Source of the DNA: Streptomyces sp. A012304
Lineage (GTDB): Bacteria; Actinomycetota; Actinomycetes; Streptomycetales; Streptomycetaceae
Direction of reading: 5' to 3'
NCBI RefSeq assembly: GCF_026008495.1
Contig: NZ_BQUN01000134.1
Coordinates: forward strand, 26,252 to 90,251
DNA: 64,000 nucleotides
Below are positions 15,971 to 24,109 of the stretch, in pieces. Both the position numbers and the translations under genes were made by a program. Positions within the stretch are counted from its first letter, which is position 1, and every line of letters begins with the position of its first letter. Under the pieces are notes generated by a model. That model made no database searches. It saw only the letters and a program-made list of their open reading frames with translations, and was not told the DNA's origin.

Positions 15971-18205
15971 GTGGCCACTTTCCTCTACAAACTCGGCCGG
16001 TTCGCCTTCCGGCGGCGACACTTCGTCGCCCTGATATGGGTGGCGCTGCTCACTCTCGCGGGTGTCGGCGCGGCCTCCGCGCCCGCCCCGGGAACCACCT
16101 CCTTCTCGATCCCCGGCACCGAGGCGCAGAAGGCCTTCGACCTGCTGGAACAGCGGTTCCCCGGCGCCAGCGCCGACGGCGGGACCGGACGCGTCGTCTT
16201 CAAGGCCCCCGCCGGCGAGAAGATGACGGACGCCGACAACAAGGCGACCGTCGCCAAGACCGTCAAGGAACTGAGCGACGGCTCCGAGGTCGTCTCCGTC
16301 ACCGACCCGTTCACGACCAACGCCGTGAGCAAGGACGGCACGGTCGCCTACGTCTCGGTGAAGTACGACGCCCCCGGCATGGAGCTGAAGGACTCGACCC
16401 GCGACGCCCTTGAGGCGGCCGGGGACGAGGCGCGGGCCACCGGGCTGACCGTCGACATCGGAGGTGACGCCCTCCAGGCCGCGTCCGAGCCGGGGGCGGT
16501 CGGCGAGATCGTCGGCCTCGCCATCGCCGCCGTCGTCCTCGTCGTCACCCTCGGTTCGCTGGTCGCGGCCGGACTGCCGCTGCTGACGGCGATCATCGGC
16601 GTCGGTATCGGCGTCTCCACCATCACCGCCCTCGCCAGCACGCTCGACCTCGGCGACACCACCTCCACGCTCGCGCTGATGATCGGTCTCGCGGTCGGCA
16701 TCGACTACGCGCTGTTCATCGTCTCCCGCTACCGGGGCGAGCTGGCCGAGGGCCGGGACCGCGAGGAGGCGGCGGGCCGGGCCACCGGTACGGCCGGCTC
16801 GGCCGTGGTCTTCGCGGGTCTCACCGTCGTGATCGCACTGGCGGGCCTCGCGGTCGTCAACGTCCCGATGCTGACCAAGATGGGCCTCGCGGCGGCCGGC
16901 ACGGTCGTGGTCGCCGTCCTCATCGCGCTGACCATGATCCCGGCGCTGCTCGGGTACGCGGGCAAGCGGGTCCGGCCGGCGGGCGAGAAGCGCAAGGCGC
17001 GCGGCGGCGACAAGGCTGTGACGTCCGAGCAGCCCGAGACGTCCACGACACCGGCCAAGCCCGGCCTGGGCACCCGCTGGGCGAGCTTCGTCATCCGCCG
17101 TCCGGCCGCGGTGCTGCTGCTCGGCGTGGTCGGTCTGGGCGCGATCGCCGTCCCGGCCACCCAACTGGAGCTGGGCCTGCCGGACGACGGCTCGCAGCCG
17201 ACGTCCACCACCCAGCGCCGGGCGTACGACCTGCTGTCGGAGGGCTTCGGACCCGGCTTCAACGGCCCCCTGATGATCGTGGTCGACGCCAAGAACAGCG
17301 ACGACCCCAAGGCGGCGGCCACCACGGTGACCGATCAGATCAAGGGTCTCCAGGACGTCGTGACGGTCACCCCGGCCGCCTTCAACAAGGCCGGCGACAC
17401 CGCGACGATCACCGTCATCCCCGACTCCAAGCCGTCCTCGACCCAGACCGAGGACCTGGTGCACGCCATCCGCGGCGAGGGCGCCGACGTCAAGGCCGAC
17501 ACGGGCGCCGAGGTACTGGTCACCGGCACCACCGCGATGAACATCGACTTCTCGCAGAAGCTCAACGACGCGCTGGTCCCCTACCTCGCCCTGGTCGTCG
17601 GCCTGGCCTTCCTGCTGCTGATCGTGGTCTTCCGCTCCATCCTGGTCCCGCTGAAGGCGGCCCTCGGCTTCCTGCTCAGCGTGCTCGCCGCGCTCGGTGC
17701 CGTGGTCGCGGTCTTCCAGTGGGGCTGGCTCTCCGGCCTGCTCGGCGTCGAGGAGACCGGCCCGATCATGTCGATGATGCCGATCTTCATGGTGGGCGTC
17801 GTGTTCGGTCTCGCGATGGACTACGAGGTGTTCCTCGTGACCCGCATGCGGGAGGCGTACGTCCACGGCGAGTCGCCGAGCCAGGCCGTGGTGACCGGCT
17901 TCCGGCACAGCGCCCGGGTCGTGGCCGCGGCCGCGGTCATCATGATGGCCGTCTTCGGCGGCTTCATCAGCTCCAGCGAGTCGATGATCAAGATGATCGG
18001 CTTCGGCCTCGCGATCGCCGTCTTCTTCGACGCGTTCGTCGTCCGCATGGCCATCGTCCCGGCCGTCCTCGCCCTGCTGGGCCAGAAGGCCTGGTGGCTC
18101 CCCAAGTGGCTGGACCGCGCCCTGCCCAACGTCGACGTGGAGGGCGAAGGCCTGCGCACCCAGGACGCCACGGCCGAGGAGAGCAAGGAGCTGGTACGGG
18201 CCTGA
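15971..18205 (+). CDS. MMPL/RND-family transporter
   Basis: A 744-residue membrane exporter with two repeats, each with one membrane helix, a periplasmic-type loop, then five membrane helices. The diagnostic Asp-Tyr pairs are present (IDYALFIVSRY in the first half, MDYEVFLVTRM in the second), as needed for proton-coupled transport. GTG 15971 has GGGAG 9 nt upstream. The Lys/Thr/Pro-rich linker around 340-365 joins the halves. Family members export lipids, siderophores or drugs. The adjacent TetR gene is its likely regulator. A strong terminator follows. Confidence 0.93.
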   Translation: MATFLYKLGRFAFRRRHFVALIWVALLTLAGVGAASAPAPGTTSFSIPGTEAQKAFDLLEQRFPGASADGGTGRVVFKAPAGEKMTDADNKATVAKTVKELSDGSEVVSVTDPFTTNAVSKDGTVAYVSVKYDAPGMELKDSTRDALEAAGDEARATGLTVDIGGDALQAASEPGAVGEIVGLAIAAVVLVVTLGSLVAAGLPLLTAIIGVGIGVSTITALASTLDLGDTTSTLALMIGLAVGIDYALFIVSRYRGELAEGRDREEAAGRATGTAGSAVVFAGLTVVIALAGLAVVNVPMLTKMGLAAAGTVVVAVLIALTMIPALLGYAGKRVRPAGEKRKARGGDKAVTSEQPETSTTPAKPGLGTRWASFVIRRPAAVLLLGVVGLGAIAVPATQLELGLPDDGSQPTSTTQRRAYDLLSEGFGPGFNGPLMIVVDAKNSDDPKAAATTVTDQIKGLQDVVTVTPAAFNKAGDTATITVIPDSKPSSTQTEDLVHAIRGEGADVKADTGAEVLVTGTTAMNIDFSQKLNDALVPYLALVVGLAFLLLIVVFRSILVPLKAALGFLLSVLAALGAVVAVFQWGWLSGLLGVEETGPIMSMMPIFMVGVVFGLAMDYEVFLVTRMREAYVHGESPSQAVVTGFRHSARVVAAAAVIMMAVFGGFISSSESMIKMIGFGLAIAVFFDAFVVRMAIVPAVLALLGQKAWWLPKWLDRALPNVDVEGEGLRTQDATAEESKELVRA

Positions 18206-18225
18206 CGTACCGCATCTGAAGAACC

Positions 18226-18265
18226 GCCGGTGAGGGCTCCGTGGGGACGGGGCGCCCTCACCGGC
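18226..18265 (+). terminator. Rho-independent terminator after the MMPL gene
   Basis: GCCGGTGAGGGC (18226-18237) pairs perfectly with GCCCTCACCGGC (18254-18265), followed directly by TTTCTTCT. Confidence 0.9.
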
Positions 18266-18369
18266 TTTCTTCTGTGACGCACTTTCGGGTGAGGACCCGG
18301 GCGGCTGCCGCCCCGCGCGGGCCCAGCGAGCGCCATTCCGGTGTATTCACCACATCAATGGACATTGCA

Positions 18370-18382
18370 GGTGAGTGTCACC
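18370..18382. promoter_or_regulatory. Inverted repeat upstream of the lamin-tail gene
   Basis: GGTGA-GTG-TCACC is a 13-bp inverted repeat in the 232-bp gap between the MMPL terminator and the next gene. CAATG-GA-CATTG (18356-18367) lies just before it. Either could be an operator; no regulator gene adjoins. The rest of this gap shows nothing recognisable. Confidence 0.35.
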
Positions 18383-18497
18383 GGTATGTGGAGGATTTGT
18401 AACACGGGGCGCGGATCGTGCGAACGGCCCGTGTCGGGTGATCAGGTATGCGTGCCGCGGCCGACCGGCCGTGGCTCGCACCACGCAAGGAGACCTT

Positions 18498-19067
18498 GTG
18501 TCTGTTTCGCCTGTTTCCGCCCGTCGTCTGGCCGCCGCGTCACTCGCGGCCGCGGCCGTGATCGGGGCCGTGGCGCTCCCGGCGTCCGCCGCCGGCCACC
18601 CGCACCACGAGCGGCCGAAGGTGGAGATCAGCGCCGTGCAGTACGACGCGCCGGGCCGTGACACCCGCTCCAACCACTCCCTCAACAAGGAGTGGGTCGA
18701 GCTGACCAACACCACCCGCCGCGCGATCAACCTGGACGGGTGGACGCTGTCGGACGAGGAGGGTGACACCTACACCTTCCACCACTACCGCCTGGCCGCC
18801 CGCGCCACCGTCCGCGTCCACACCGGCGAGGGCCGCGACACCCGCGCCGACCTGTACCAGGACCGCCGCCGCCACGTCTGGGACAACCACGCGGACACGG
18901 CCACGCTGCGCAACGACCACGACCGCCTCGTCCACGAGTACTCGTGGCGTGACGGCCGTCGTCACGACGGCGGGGACCGTCACCACTACGACGGCAAGGA
19001 CCGCTACGACCACGACGGCAAGGACCGTCACCACGGTGACCGTCACCACGGTGGCAACCGCCACTGA
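18498..19067 (+). CDS. Secreted lamin-tail-domain protein with His-rich tail
   Basis: A 189-residue exported protein. Residues 1-31 form a signal peptide (Arg-Arg, Ala-rich core, ASA cleavage). Residues 40-140 form a lamin-tail-like Ig fold (EWVELTNTTRRAINLDGWTLSD ... VWDNHADTATLRN). The last 40 residues are repeated HDG/KDR/HHGD units with about 14 His and many Asp, which could bind metal ions. AAGGAG (18487-18492) precedes GTG 18498 by 5 nt. The lamin-tail domain in bacteria is usually an extracellular binding module. The gene stands alone. Confidence 0.85.
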   Translation: MSVSPVSARRLAAASLAAAAVIGAVALPASAAGHPHHERPKVEISAVQYDAPGRDTRSNHSLNKEWVELTNTTRRAINLDGWTLSDEEGDTYTFHHYRLAARATVRVHTGEGRDTRADLYQDRRRHVWDNHADTATLRNDHDRLVHEYSWRDGRRHDGGDRHHYDGKDRYDHDGKDRHHGDRHHGGNRH

Positions 19068-19070
19068 CGC

Positions 19071-19556
19071 TCAGCCCTGAACGCGGCGCGTCCGACCACC
19101 CCCTCCCGGGTCGGGCGCGCCGCTCTTCCATGTCCGCAGCCCTACCTCGGCCCACACGGTCTTGCGCGGAAACGGCTCCGTGACCACGCCCCACCGGTCC
19201 GCCAGCGCGTCCACGAGCAGCAGCCCGCGCCCGGAATCCGCACTTCCCCCGGGCCTCCTGACGCGCGGGAGCCTGTCCCCCCGGGTGTCGGTGACCTCGA
19301 TACGGAGGGTGCCCGCGATGACGTACAGGGACAGCCGGAAGTCCCGCCCGACGACCCGCCCGTGCGTCGCCGCGTTGGTCGCCAACTCCATGACGATCTG
19401 CTCCGCGGGGTCGGACGGGAGCCCCCAGGACCGGAGTTGCTCGGTGGCGAGAAGCCGGGCGAGATGCGCGCCGCGGGGGGTGGGGGAGAGCAGCACGGTG
19501 AAGTCGTGGAAGCGGGGGTGGAGATGGTTTTCAGGGGCACGGATCTCTTGATTCAT
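19071..19556 (-). CDS. Anti-sigma-type HATPase_c protein (SpoIIAB/RsbW-like)
   Basis: A 161-residue GHKL ATPase without a receiver or membrane part. It has the N box ELATNAATHG, G1 DTRGD and G2 SGRGLLLVDALADRWG. In Streptomyces such small proteins occur beside whiJ-like XRE regulators, as here, where it is divergent from the XRE gene across 138 bp. It may phosphorylate or sequester a regulatory partner, but the partner is not identifiable. Its 3' end contains a hairpin serving the convergent lamin-tail gene. Confidence 0.88.
   Translation of the reverse strand: MNQEIRAPENHLHPRFHDFTVLLSPTPRGAHLARLLATEQLRSWGLPSDPAEQIVMELATNAATHGRVVGRDFRLSLYVIAGTLRIEVTDTRGDRLPRVRRPGGSADSGRGLLLVDALADRWGVVTEPFPRKTVWAEVGLRTWKSGAPDPGGGGRTRRVQG
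19083..19123 (+). terminator. Terminator of the lamin-tail gene inside the opposing gene
   Basis: A 15-bp stem with one wobble (19083-19097 with 19109-19123) and a loop of 11 nt, followed by TCTTCC. It begins 15 nt after the lamin-tail stop codon but lies within the last codons of the ATPase gene on the other strand. Confidence 0.75.
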
Positions 19557-19694
19557 GTCACTGAGCGTGGCCGATGTTGCTTACTGGAGTGAGTGACGAT
19601 GCCTGTGCGTACGGTGACTGTCCTGGCTTTGTCCTGCGCTGTCTCGGCTGTCTCGGGCGTTGTAGGGGTACGTAAGCGCGACGGAGGTGGAGCC

Positions 19695-20540
19695 ATGAAC
19701 GACGGTGTGGACCAGGCCGGTTGGGACATCGAGCCGGGGGACGAGATGGAACCGGTGGTTCAGGCGGTCGGGAAGCTGCTCAAGGTGTGCCGGGAGGCGG
19801 CCGGCATGCGGGCGTCGGAGCTGGGCGAGGTCATGGGCTACGGCGAGGACATGATCCGCAAGATCGAGCGAGGAGCGCGGATCCCTCGGCCGGAGTTCCT
19901 GGACCGGGCGGATCAGCTGCTGAAGGCGCAGGGGCATCTCAGGGCGTTCATGGAGGAGATGCGGAGGGCGCGGTACCCCAAGAAGGCGAGGGAGCTGGCT
20001 GAGTTGGAGGAGCGGGCGGTGGAGTTGCTGCTGTACAGCACGCATCACATCCATGACCTGTTGCAGACGCCCGAGTACGCAATGGCGATGTTCGAGAACC
20101 GGCTGCCCGCGCTCTCGCAAGACGTGGTGGAACACGCGATCGCTGCACGCATGGACCGGAAGTCCATCTTCGACCGGGATCCCGCTCCCGCGCTGAGTTT
20201 CGTCCAGGAACAAGTGACGCTGGAACGCCCCCTCGGAGGCAAGATGGTGTTGCGCCGACAACTCGAACACCTGCTGAAAGTAGGCGAGTTGCGGAACGTG
20301 GCGCTCCAGGTGATGCCAACCGATCGCGAGGAGCACGCCGGAATGCACGGGCTGATCGAAGTGCTGAAGTTCTCCGACGGCACTGGGATCGGGCGTTCCG
20401 ACGGCGCGTTCAACGGTCGCCCGGTCTCAAGCCTTCGGGACCTACGGGTCCTTGAGCAGCGCTATGGGATGATCCGGGCGCAGGCTCTCTCTCCGAGAGA
20501 GTCGCTGGCCTTCATTGAGCAAGCGCTGGGGAGACTATGA
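19695..20540 (+). CDS. WhiJ/Scr1-like XRE regulator (HTH + DUF5753)
   Basis: A 281-residue regulator. An N-terminal Xre helix-turn-helix (SELGEVMGYGEDMIRKIERG, about 37-56) is followed by a DUF5753 domain (LLLYSTHHIHDLLQTPEYA ... ALSFVQEQVTLERPLGG ... LQVMPTDREEHAGMHG). ATG 19695 lies just after GGAGGTGGAG; a frame extension to 19593 lacks support. Codons ending in A or T are more common than in neighbouring genes, hinting at accessory origin. The stop overlaps the DUF397 gene (ATGA). In Streptomyces, XRE/DUF397 pairs affect development and antibiotic production. Confidence 0.92.
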   Translation: MNDGVDQAGWDIEPGDEMEPVVQAVGKLLKVCREAAGMRASELGEVMGYGEDMIRKIERGARIPRPEFLDRADQLLKAQGHLRAFMEEMRRARYPKKARELAELEERAVELLLYSTHHIHDLLQTPEYAMAMFENRLPALSQDVVEHAIAARMDRKSIFDRDPAPALSFVQEQVTLERPLGGKMVLRRQLEHLLKVGELRNVALQVMPTDREEHAGMHGLIEVLKFSDGTGIGRSDGAFNGRPVSSLRDLRVLEQRYGMIRAQALSPRESLAFIEQALGRL

Positions 20541-20731
20541 GCGCCACGGAACTTCATTGGTTCAAGAGCAGCTACAGCAGCGGTCCTGAACCCGGCGACT
20601 GCGTGGAAGTCGCCACCACCCCCGCCACCATCCACGTCCGCGACTCCAAGAACCCCGCCCACGGCACACTGACCGTCGCCCCCACCACCTGGTCCGCCTT
20701 CCTCATAGGGATGGCACCCCAGGCGGATTGA
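20537..20731 (+). CDS. DUF397 protein, partner of the XRE regulator
   Basis: A 64-residue protein of the DUF397 family with the typical order LHWFKSSYS, CVEVA, IHVRDSKNP and a C-terminal WSAFL. ATG 20537 overlaps the XRE stop by 4 bp, so the two are translationally coupled. Established work on related pairs describes the DUF397 protein as antagonising or binding its XRE partner. A hairpin terminator follows 3 nt after the stop codon. A close second copy lies at 21152-21343. Confidence 0.92.
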   Translation: MSATELHWFKSSYSSGPEPGDCVEVATTPATIHVRDSKNPAHGTLTVAPTTWSAFLIGMAPQAD

Positions 20732-20733
20732 GT

Positions 20734-20757
20734 ACCCGCCCCCATGCCGGGGCGGGT
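20734..20757 (+). terminator. Terminator after the XRE-DUF397 operon
   Basis: ACCCGCCCC (20734-20742) pairs with GGGGCGGGT (20749-20757) around a 6-nt loop and is followed by TCC. Confidence 0.75.
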
Positions 20758-20807
20758 TCCTCCCGCGAGGATCGGAGTGATCCCACGCGGAAGGAACGGA
20801 ACGGACG

Positions 20808-21110
20808 ATGAAAGCGACGACGCTGCTCGCGGGCGCGCTGTGGACGGTCACGATGACGTCGCTCGCCTGGCTGACGTTCCTCATCGGGATGGTGGCCGTG
20901 TGGCTCGCGGCGGAGGGTGAGCCGGTCGGGGGGTTCCTCCTCCGGTACGGCTTGATCTACGCGGCTTTCGCGGCCGTACTCTCCGCCCTGGCCTCCGCCC
21001 CGGGCATCCGCCGCCTCGACGTGTCCGCGCGCCTGCTCCTGCTGGGCGTCCTGGCCGCCCCCGCCCCGACGGCACTGGCCCTGTGGACGTGGGTGAACAG
21101 CGGCGCATAA
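20808..21110 (+). CDS. Small three-helix membrane protein
   Basis: A 100-residue hydrophobic protein with about three membrane segments (residues 4-34, 45-65, 72-95) and no recognisable family. A purine-rich AAGGAA/GGAACGGAC stretch precedes ATG 20808. It is inserted between two near-identical DUF397 genes, so it may have moved or duplicated with that locus. The function is unknown; a link to the XRE/DUF397 system is suggested only by position. Confidence 0.65.
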   Translation: MKATTLLAGALWTVTMTSLAWLTFLIGMVAVWLAAEGEPVGGFLLRYGLIYAAFAAVLSALASAPGIRRLDVSARLLLLGVLAAPAPTALALWTWVNSGA

Positions 21111-21139
21111 CACTCTCGCGTGCCCGTCCACGGCCCCGC

Positions 21140-21145
21140 TACGGT
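21140..21145 (+). promoter_or_regulatory. -10 element of the second DUF397 gene
   Basis: TACGGT ends 6 nt before ATG 21152, with no ribosome-binding site between, indicating a leaderless monocistronic transcript independent of the XRE operon. Confidence 0.5.
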
Positions 21146-21151
21146 GCGCTC

Positions 21152-21343
21152 ATGAGGGCCACGGAACTGCACTGGTTCAAGAGCAGCTACAGCGACAGTG
21201 GCGAGCCTGGCGAATGCATCGAGGTCGCCACCACCCCCACCACGATCCACGTCCGCGACTCCAAGAAGCCGGCGCACGCCTCCCTCGCGGTCGCTCCCAC
21301 CACCTGGTCCGCGTTCCTCCGAGGGGTCGGCGCAGGCGCGTAA
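21152..21343 (+). CDS. Second DUF397 protein, without its own XRE gene
   Basis: A 63-residue protein that matches the first DUF397 protein at roughly three quarters of positions: both share ATELHWFKSSYS, EVATTP, TIHVRDSK, PAH and VAPTTWSAFL. The difference is concentrated near residues 15-20 and at the C-terminus. It looks like a local duplication that lost coupling to an XRE gene and gained a leaderless promoter. It may cross-interact with the regulator at 19695. Confidence 0.9.
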   Translation: MRATELHWFKSSYSDSGEPGECIEVATTPTTIHVRDSKKPAHASLAVAPTTWSAFLRGVGAGA

Positions 21344-21372
21344 CCCGGTCGCGTGCGTCGTACAACCACCGC

Positions 21373-21378
21373 TAGCGT
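21373..21378 (+). promoter_or_regulatory. -10 element of a leaderless YbaK-like gene
   Basis: TAGCGT ends 6 nt before ATG 21385 and no Shine-Dalgarno sequence is present. Confidence 0.5.
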
Positions 21379-21384
21379 GCGGCC

Positions 21385-21876
21385 ATGACGACGACTGGAG
21401 CGCATCCCCGTTTCGCAGAAGCCCTCAACGAGCTGGGGCTCGGCGAGGTCAATCAGCACATCCGCCGCTTCCCGGACGCCACCCGGACCGCGGCGGAGGC
21501 CGCGGAGGCGATCGGGTGTGAGCTGAGTCAGATCTGCAAGTCGCTGATCTTCGCGGCGGACGGCGTGCCGGTGCTGGTGTTGATGGACGGGGCGTCCCGG
21601 GTCGACGTGGAGCTGGTGCGGAGGGAACTCGGCGTCGAGAAGGTGACGCGGGCCGACGCCGGCGTCGTACGGGAGACGACCGGGTACGCGATCGGGGGTG
21701 TGCCGCCGTTCGGGCACCGCACCCGGACCCGCGTCCTCGCGGACCGGGGCCTGCTCGCGCACGACGTGGTGTGGGCCGCCGCGGGCACTCCGCACACCGT
21801 CTTCCCCATGGCGCCCAAGGAGTTGGTGGAACACGCCGGCGCGTCGCTCGTGGACGCGCGTGAGCGCACCGCGTGA
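21385..21876 (+). CDS. YbaK/EbsC-family aminoacyl-tRNA deacylase-like protein
   Basis: A 163-residue protein of the YbaK/ProX editing-domain fold. It has the conserved CELSQICKSLIF with the catalytic-type Lys, the VSRVD-like DGASRVDVELVRRELG and the Gly loop YAIGGVPPFGH. Family members hydrolyse mischarged Cys- or Ala-tRNA(Pro) in trans; its exact substrate is not shown by sequence. It is the first gene of a two-gene unit, with its stop overlapping the EamA GTG (GTGA). Confidence 0.9.
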   Translation: MTTTGAHPRFAEALNELGLGEVNQHIRRFPDATRTAAEAAEAIGCELSQICKSLIFAADGVPVLVLMDGASRVDVELVRRELGVEKVTRADAGVVRETTGYAIGGVPPFGHRTRTRVLADRGLLAHDVVWAAAGTPHTVFPMAPKELVEHAGASLVDARERTA

Positions 21877-22718
21877 CGCCGCTGGTCACGGTCGCCGTCC
21901 TGATCGCCGCAGTCACGCACGCCGCGTGGAACGCGATCGCGCACCGCATCACCGACAAGCTGACGGGCTTCGCGCTGATCTCGGGCGGCGGGCTGCTGAT
22001 AGGCCTGGCCATGGCCCCGTTCGCGGCGTTCCCGGCGGCGGGGGCCTGGCCGTACCTGCTGGCCTCCGCCGTGATCCACATCGCGTACTACGCGCTGCTG
22101 ATGCGGTCGTTCCGGCTGGGTGACTTCGGGCAGGCGTACCCGATCGCGCGCGGGTCGGCGCCGCTGGTCGTCACGGTCCTGGCCGCCGTCTTCGCGCACG
22201 AGGTGCCCGACGGCTGGGCGGCGGCCGGCGTCGCGGTGTCCTGCGCCGGGCTGACCGGCGTGGCGCTGTGGGGACTGCGCGGGCACCGGCCCGACTGGGC
22301 GGCGATCGGGGCGGCCCTCGCGACCGGCCTGACGATCGCCGCGTACACCGTCGTCGACGGCCTCGGGGTGCGCGCCTCCGGCTCGTCCCTCGGCTACATC
22401 GCCTGGCTGATGGCCGTGCAGGGGACCGCCCTGCCCGCGTACATGCTGTTCCGCCGGCGGGGCGAGACCCTCGCCGTCGTCCGCCCGTTCGCCGCGCTCG
22501 GCCTGCTCGGCGCCGCCCTGTCCGTCGCGGCCTACGCCCTGGTCCTGTGGGCCCAGACCCGCGCGGACCTCGCCCCGATCGCCGCCCTGCGCGAGTCGTC
22601 GATCATCGTCGGCGCGGCCATCGGCGCCCTGTTCTTCAAGGAACACTTCGGCGCCCCCCGCGTCGCCGCCGCGGCCCTGGTCGTCGTCGGCATCGGCCTG
22701 ATGCTGCACTCCGGTTGA
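21873..22718 (+). CDS. EamA/DMT-superfamily transporter
   Basis: A 281-residue membrane protein with about ten hydrophobic helices in two EamA repeats. The end of the first repeat (MRSFRLGDFGQAYPIARGSAPL) and of the second (ALRESSIIVGAAIGALFFKE) have the family pattern. It starts on GTG 21873 overlapping the YbaK-like stop by 4 bp. Metabolite or drug export is typical; the substrate is unknown. Confidence 0.9.
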   Translation: MTPLVTVAVLIAAVTHAAWNAIAHRITDKLTGFALISGGGLLIGLAMAPFAAFPAAGAWPYLLASAVIHIAYYALLMRSFRLGDFGQAYPIARGSAPLVVTVLAAVFAHEVPDGWAAAGVAVSCAGLTGVALWGLRGHRPDWAAIGAALATGLTIAAYTVVDGLGVRASGSSLGYIAWLMAVQGTALPAYMLFRRRGETLAVVRPFAALGLLGAALSVAAYALVLWAQTRADLAPIAALRESSIIVGAAIGALFFKEHFGAPRVAAAALVVVGIGLMLHSG

Positions 22719-22835
22719 TCTCCCTTGGCGGCAGGGGGAGTTGACAGCATGCGTAGGGTGGAGGGGAAGCGCATCGACGTCCGCCCATGGCTGTGAGCCG
22801 GGCGGCCCGAGCGGGGGAAGAAGGGTGCGTGCCCG

Positions 22836-23030
22836 ATGACGGTCGGGCTTCTCTCCACGATCGCCGCCGTGTTCTACGGGGGCACGGTCTCCGTCCTCGC
22901 CCTCACCGCGACGTTCGCCCCGCGCCGCTCGCTGCGGCGTGAGGCGCGCAGGACGCTCGCCGTCCTGGTGCCGGGGAGGGCGGCGGAGCCGCAGCAGCCG
23001 GACCGCGCGGCGGTGGGACCGAACGGCTGA
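22836..23030 (+). CDS. Small conserved single-pass membrane protein
   Basis: A 64-residue protein with one N-terminal membrane helix (GLLSTIAAVFYGGTVSVLALTATF) and a basic cytoplasmic tail. A purine-rich GGGGGAAGAAGGG run 8 or more nt upstream of ATG 22836 could bind the ribosome. Codon use is normal for the genome. I recognise no family with a function. It lies alone between the EamA and GNAT genes. Confidence 0.6.
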   Translation: MTVGLLSTIAAVFYGGTVSVLALTATFAPRRSLRREARRTLAVLVPGRAAEPQQPDRAAVGPNG

Positions 23031-23071
23031 GCGCCGGGCCGGCCCCGGGCGGATGCCGTGAAGTGACCTGG

Positions 23072-23560
23072 CTACGCCAGTTCCTTCCGCATCACCGTGC
23101 ACATCGTCTCGTAGCGGCGCAGCGATCCGTCGGGGGCCTGCTCGTCCCAGGAGTCAGGCCGGCGGTCGTACGCGACGTATCCCAGGCGTTCGTACAGCGC
23201 GCGGGCCCGGGGGTTGCTCTCCTCCACGGCCAGCTCGGCGTGGCGGAGGCCGCGGTTCCTGATCCGCAGCTCCGCGGCCTCGACGAGGAACGTGCCGATG
23301 CCGCAGGACCGCAACGCCGGGTGGACGGCCAGCTGCCACAAGGTGCCGGCGCCCTCCTTGACCCGGTAGTCGACGCCGCCCTTCGCCACCGGGATGCCGG
23401 TCGCGGTGCAGACCGCGAGGTAGTCGACCTCACCGCTCGGGACCCGCTCCAACTGCTCGGCCACGTTGGCCAAATGGAGGGCGGACCCCGCCCATCCGCA
23501 CGACGCCAGGTCCGCGTGGACCAGGTCACGGGCCGACAGCCTCAGGACGACGTCGGTCAT
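23072..23560 (-). CDS. GNAT-family N-acetyltransferase
   Basis: A 162-residue acetyltransferase with the acetyl-CoA motif AVHPALRSCGIGTFLVEAAE and the C-terminal ARALYERLGYVAYDR. ATG 23558-23560 begins 1 bp after the stop of the VOC gene, so both form one transcript. The substrate is unknown. Confidence 0.9.
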   Translation of the reverse strand: MTDVVLRLSARDLVHADLASCGWAGSALHLANVAEQLERVPSGEVDYLAVCTATGIPVAKGGVDYRVKEGAGTLWQLAVHPALRSCGIGTFLVEAAELRIRNRGLRHAELAVEESNPRARALYERLGYVAYDRRPDSWDEQAPDGSLRRYETMCTVMRKELA

Positions 23561-23561
23561 C

Positions 23562-23960
23562 TCAGGGCCGGCCGTACGGTCGCGTCATGATCTCCATGTT
23601 GTGGCCGTCCGGGTCGTCGAAGTACGCGCCCCGGCCGCCGAACAGGTCGTTGACCCGGCCCGGTTCGGTGTGCGACGGGTCGGCGTAGTACGTCACGCCG
23701 AGCTTCTCCAGGCGGCCGATCATCGTGTCGAACTGGTCGTCCGCCACCAGGAAGGCGTAGTGCGCGGACTGGATCGGCTCGTCACGCTTCTCGTAGTAGT
23801 CGAGGGTGACGCCGTTGCCGAGGTCGAGCGGCAGGAACGGACCGAAGCGCGCGCCGACCGACAGGCCGAGGACGGCGGCGAGGAATTCGGCCGAGAGCTG
23901 GGGGTCATGCGCGTAGACGACGGTGTGGTTCAGCTGGGGGAGGGTGGTGGGGGCGGACAT
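23562..23960 (-). CDS. VOC-superfamily (glyoxalase/bleomycin-resistance-like) protein
   Basis: A 132-residue protein with paired beta-alpha-beta-beta-beta modules: LNHTVVYAHDPQLSAEFLA at the start and GRGAYFDDPDGHNMEIMT at the end, where the metal-ligand His and Glu positions lie. ATG 23958-23960 is chosen because a promoter with leaderless spacing precedes it. The GNAT gene follows after 1 bp. The catalytic or binding role is undetermined. Confidence 0.9.
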   Translation of the reverse strand: MSAPTTLPQLNHTVVYAHDPQLSAEFLAAVLGLSVGARFGPFLPLDLGNGVTLDYYEKRDEPIQSAHYAFLVADDQFDTMIGRLEKLGVTYYADPSHTEPGRVNDLFGGRGAYFDDPDGHNMEIMTRPYGRP

Positions 23961-23967
23961 GGCCGCG

Positions 23968-23997
23968 ACGCTAATGCGGCTCGCGCGCCGCCCGCAA
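23968..23997 (-). promoter_or_regulatory. Promoter of the VOC-GNAT operon
   Basis: Read on the minus strand: -35 TTGCGG (23992-23997), an 18-bp spacer and -10 TAGCGT (23968-23973), 7 nt before the ATG. This implies a leaderless mRNA. Confidence 0.6.
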
Positions 23998-24097
23998 TCG
24001 ATAAATACCGGCCGTGGCAAGTTTCCGCCCAGGCCTACGACCAGAGCCCCAGGCCCTCCCGTTCCCGAGCCCGAGGCCCCGCCGACGGTCACCCGGT

Positions 24098-24103
24098 TAC
24101 GGT
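24098..24103 (+). promoter_or_regulatory. -10 element of a leaderless arylamine N-acetyltransferase gene
   Basis: TACGGT ends 6 nt before ATG 24110 without an intervening ribosome-binding site. Confidence 0.5.
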
Positions 24104-24109
24104 GAACTC

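Noticed and set aside
19593..19694. N-terminal extension of the XRE regulator from 19593
   Set aside because: It would give a hydrophobic leader unlike the family, and the strong ribosome-binding site lies just before ATG 19695.
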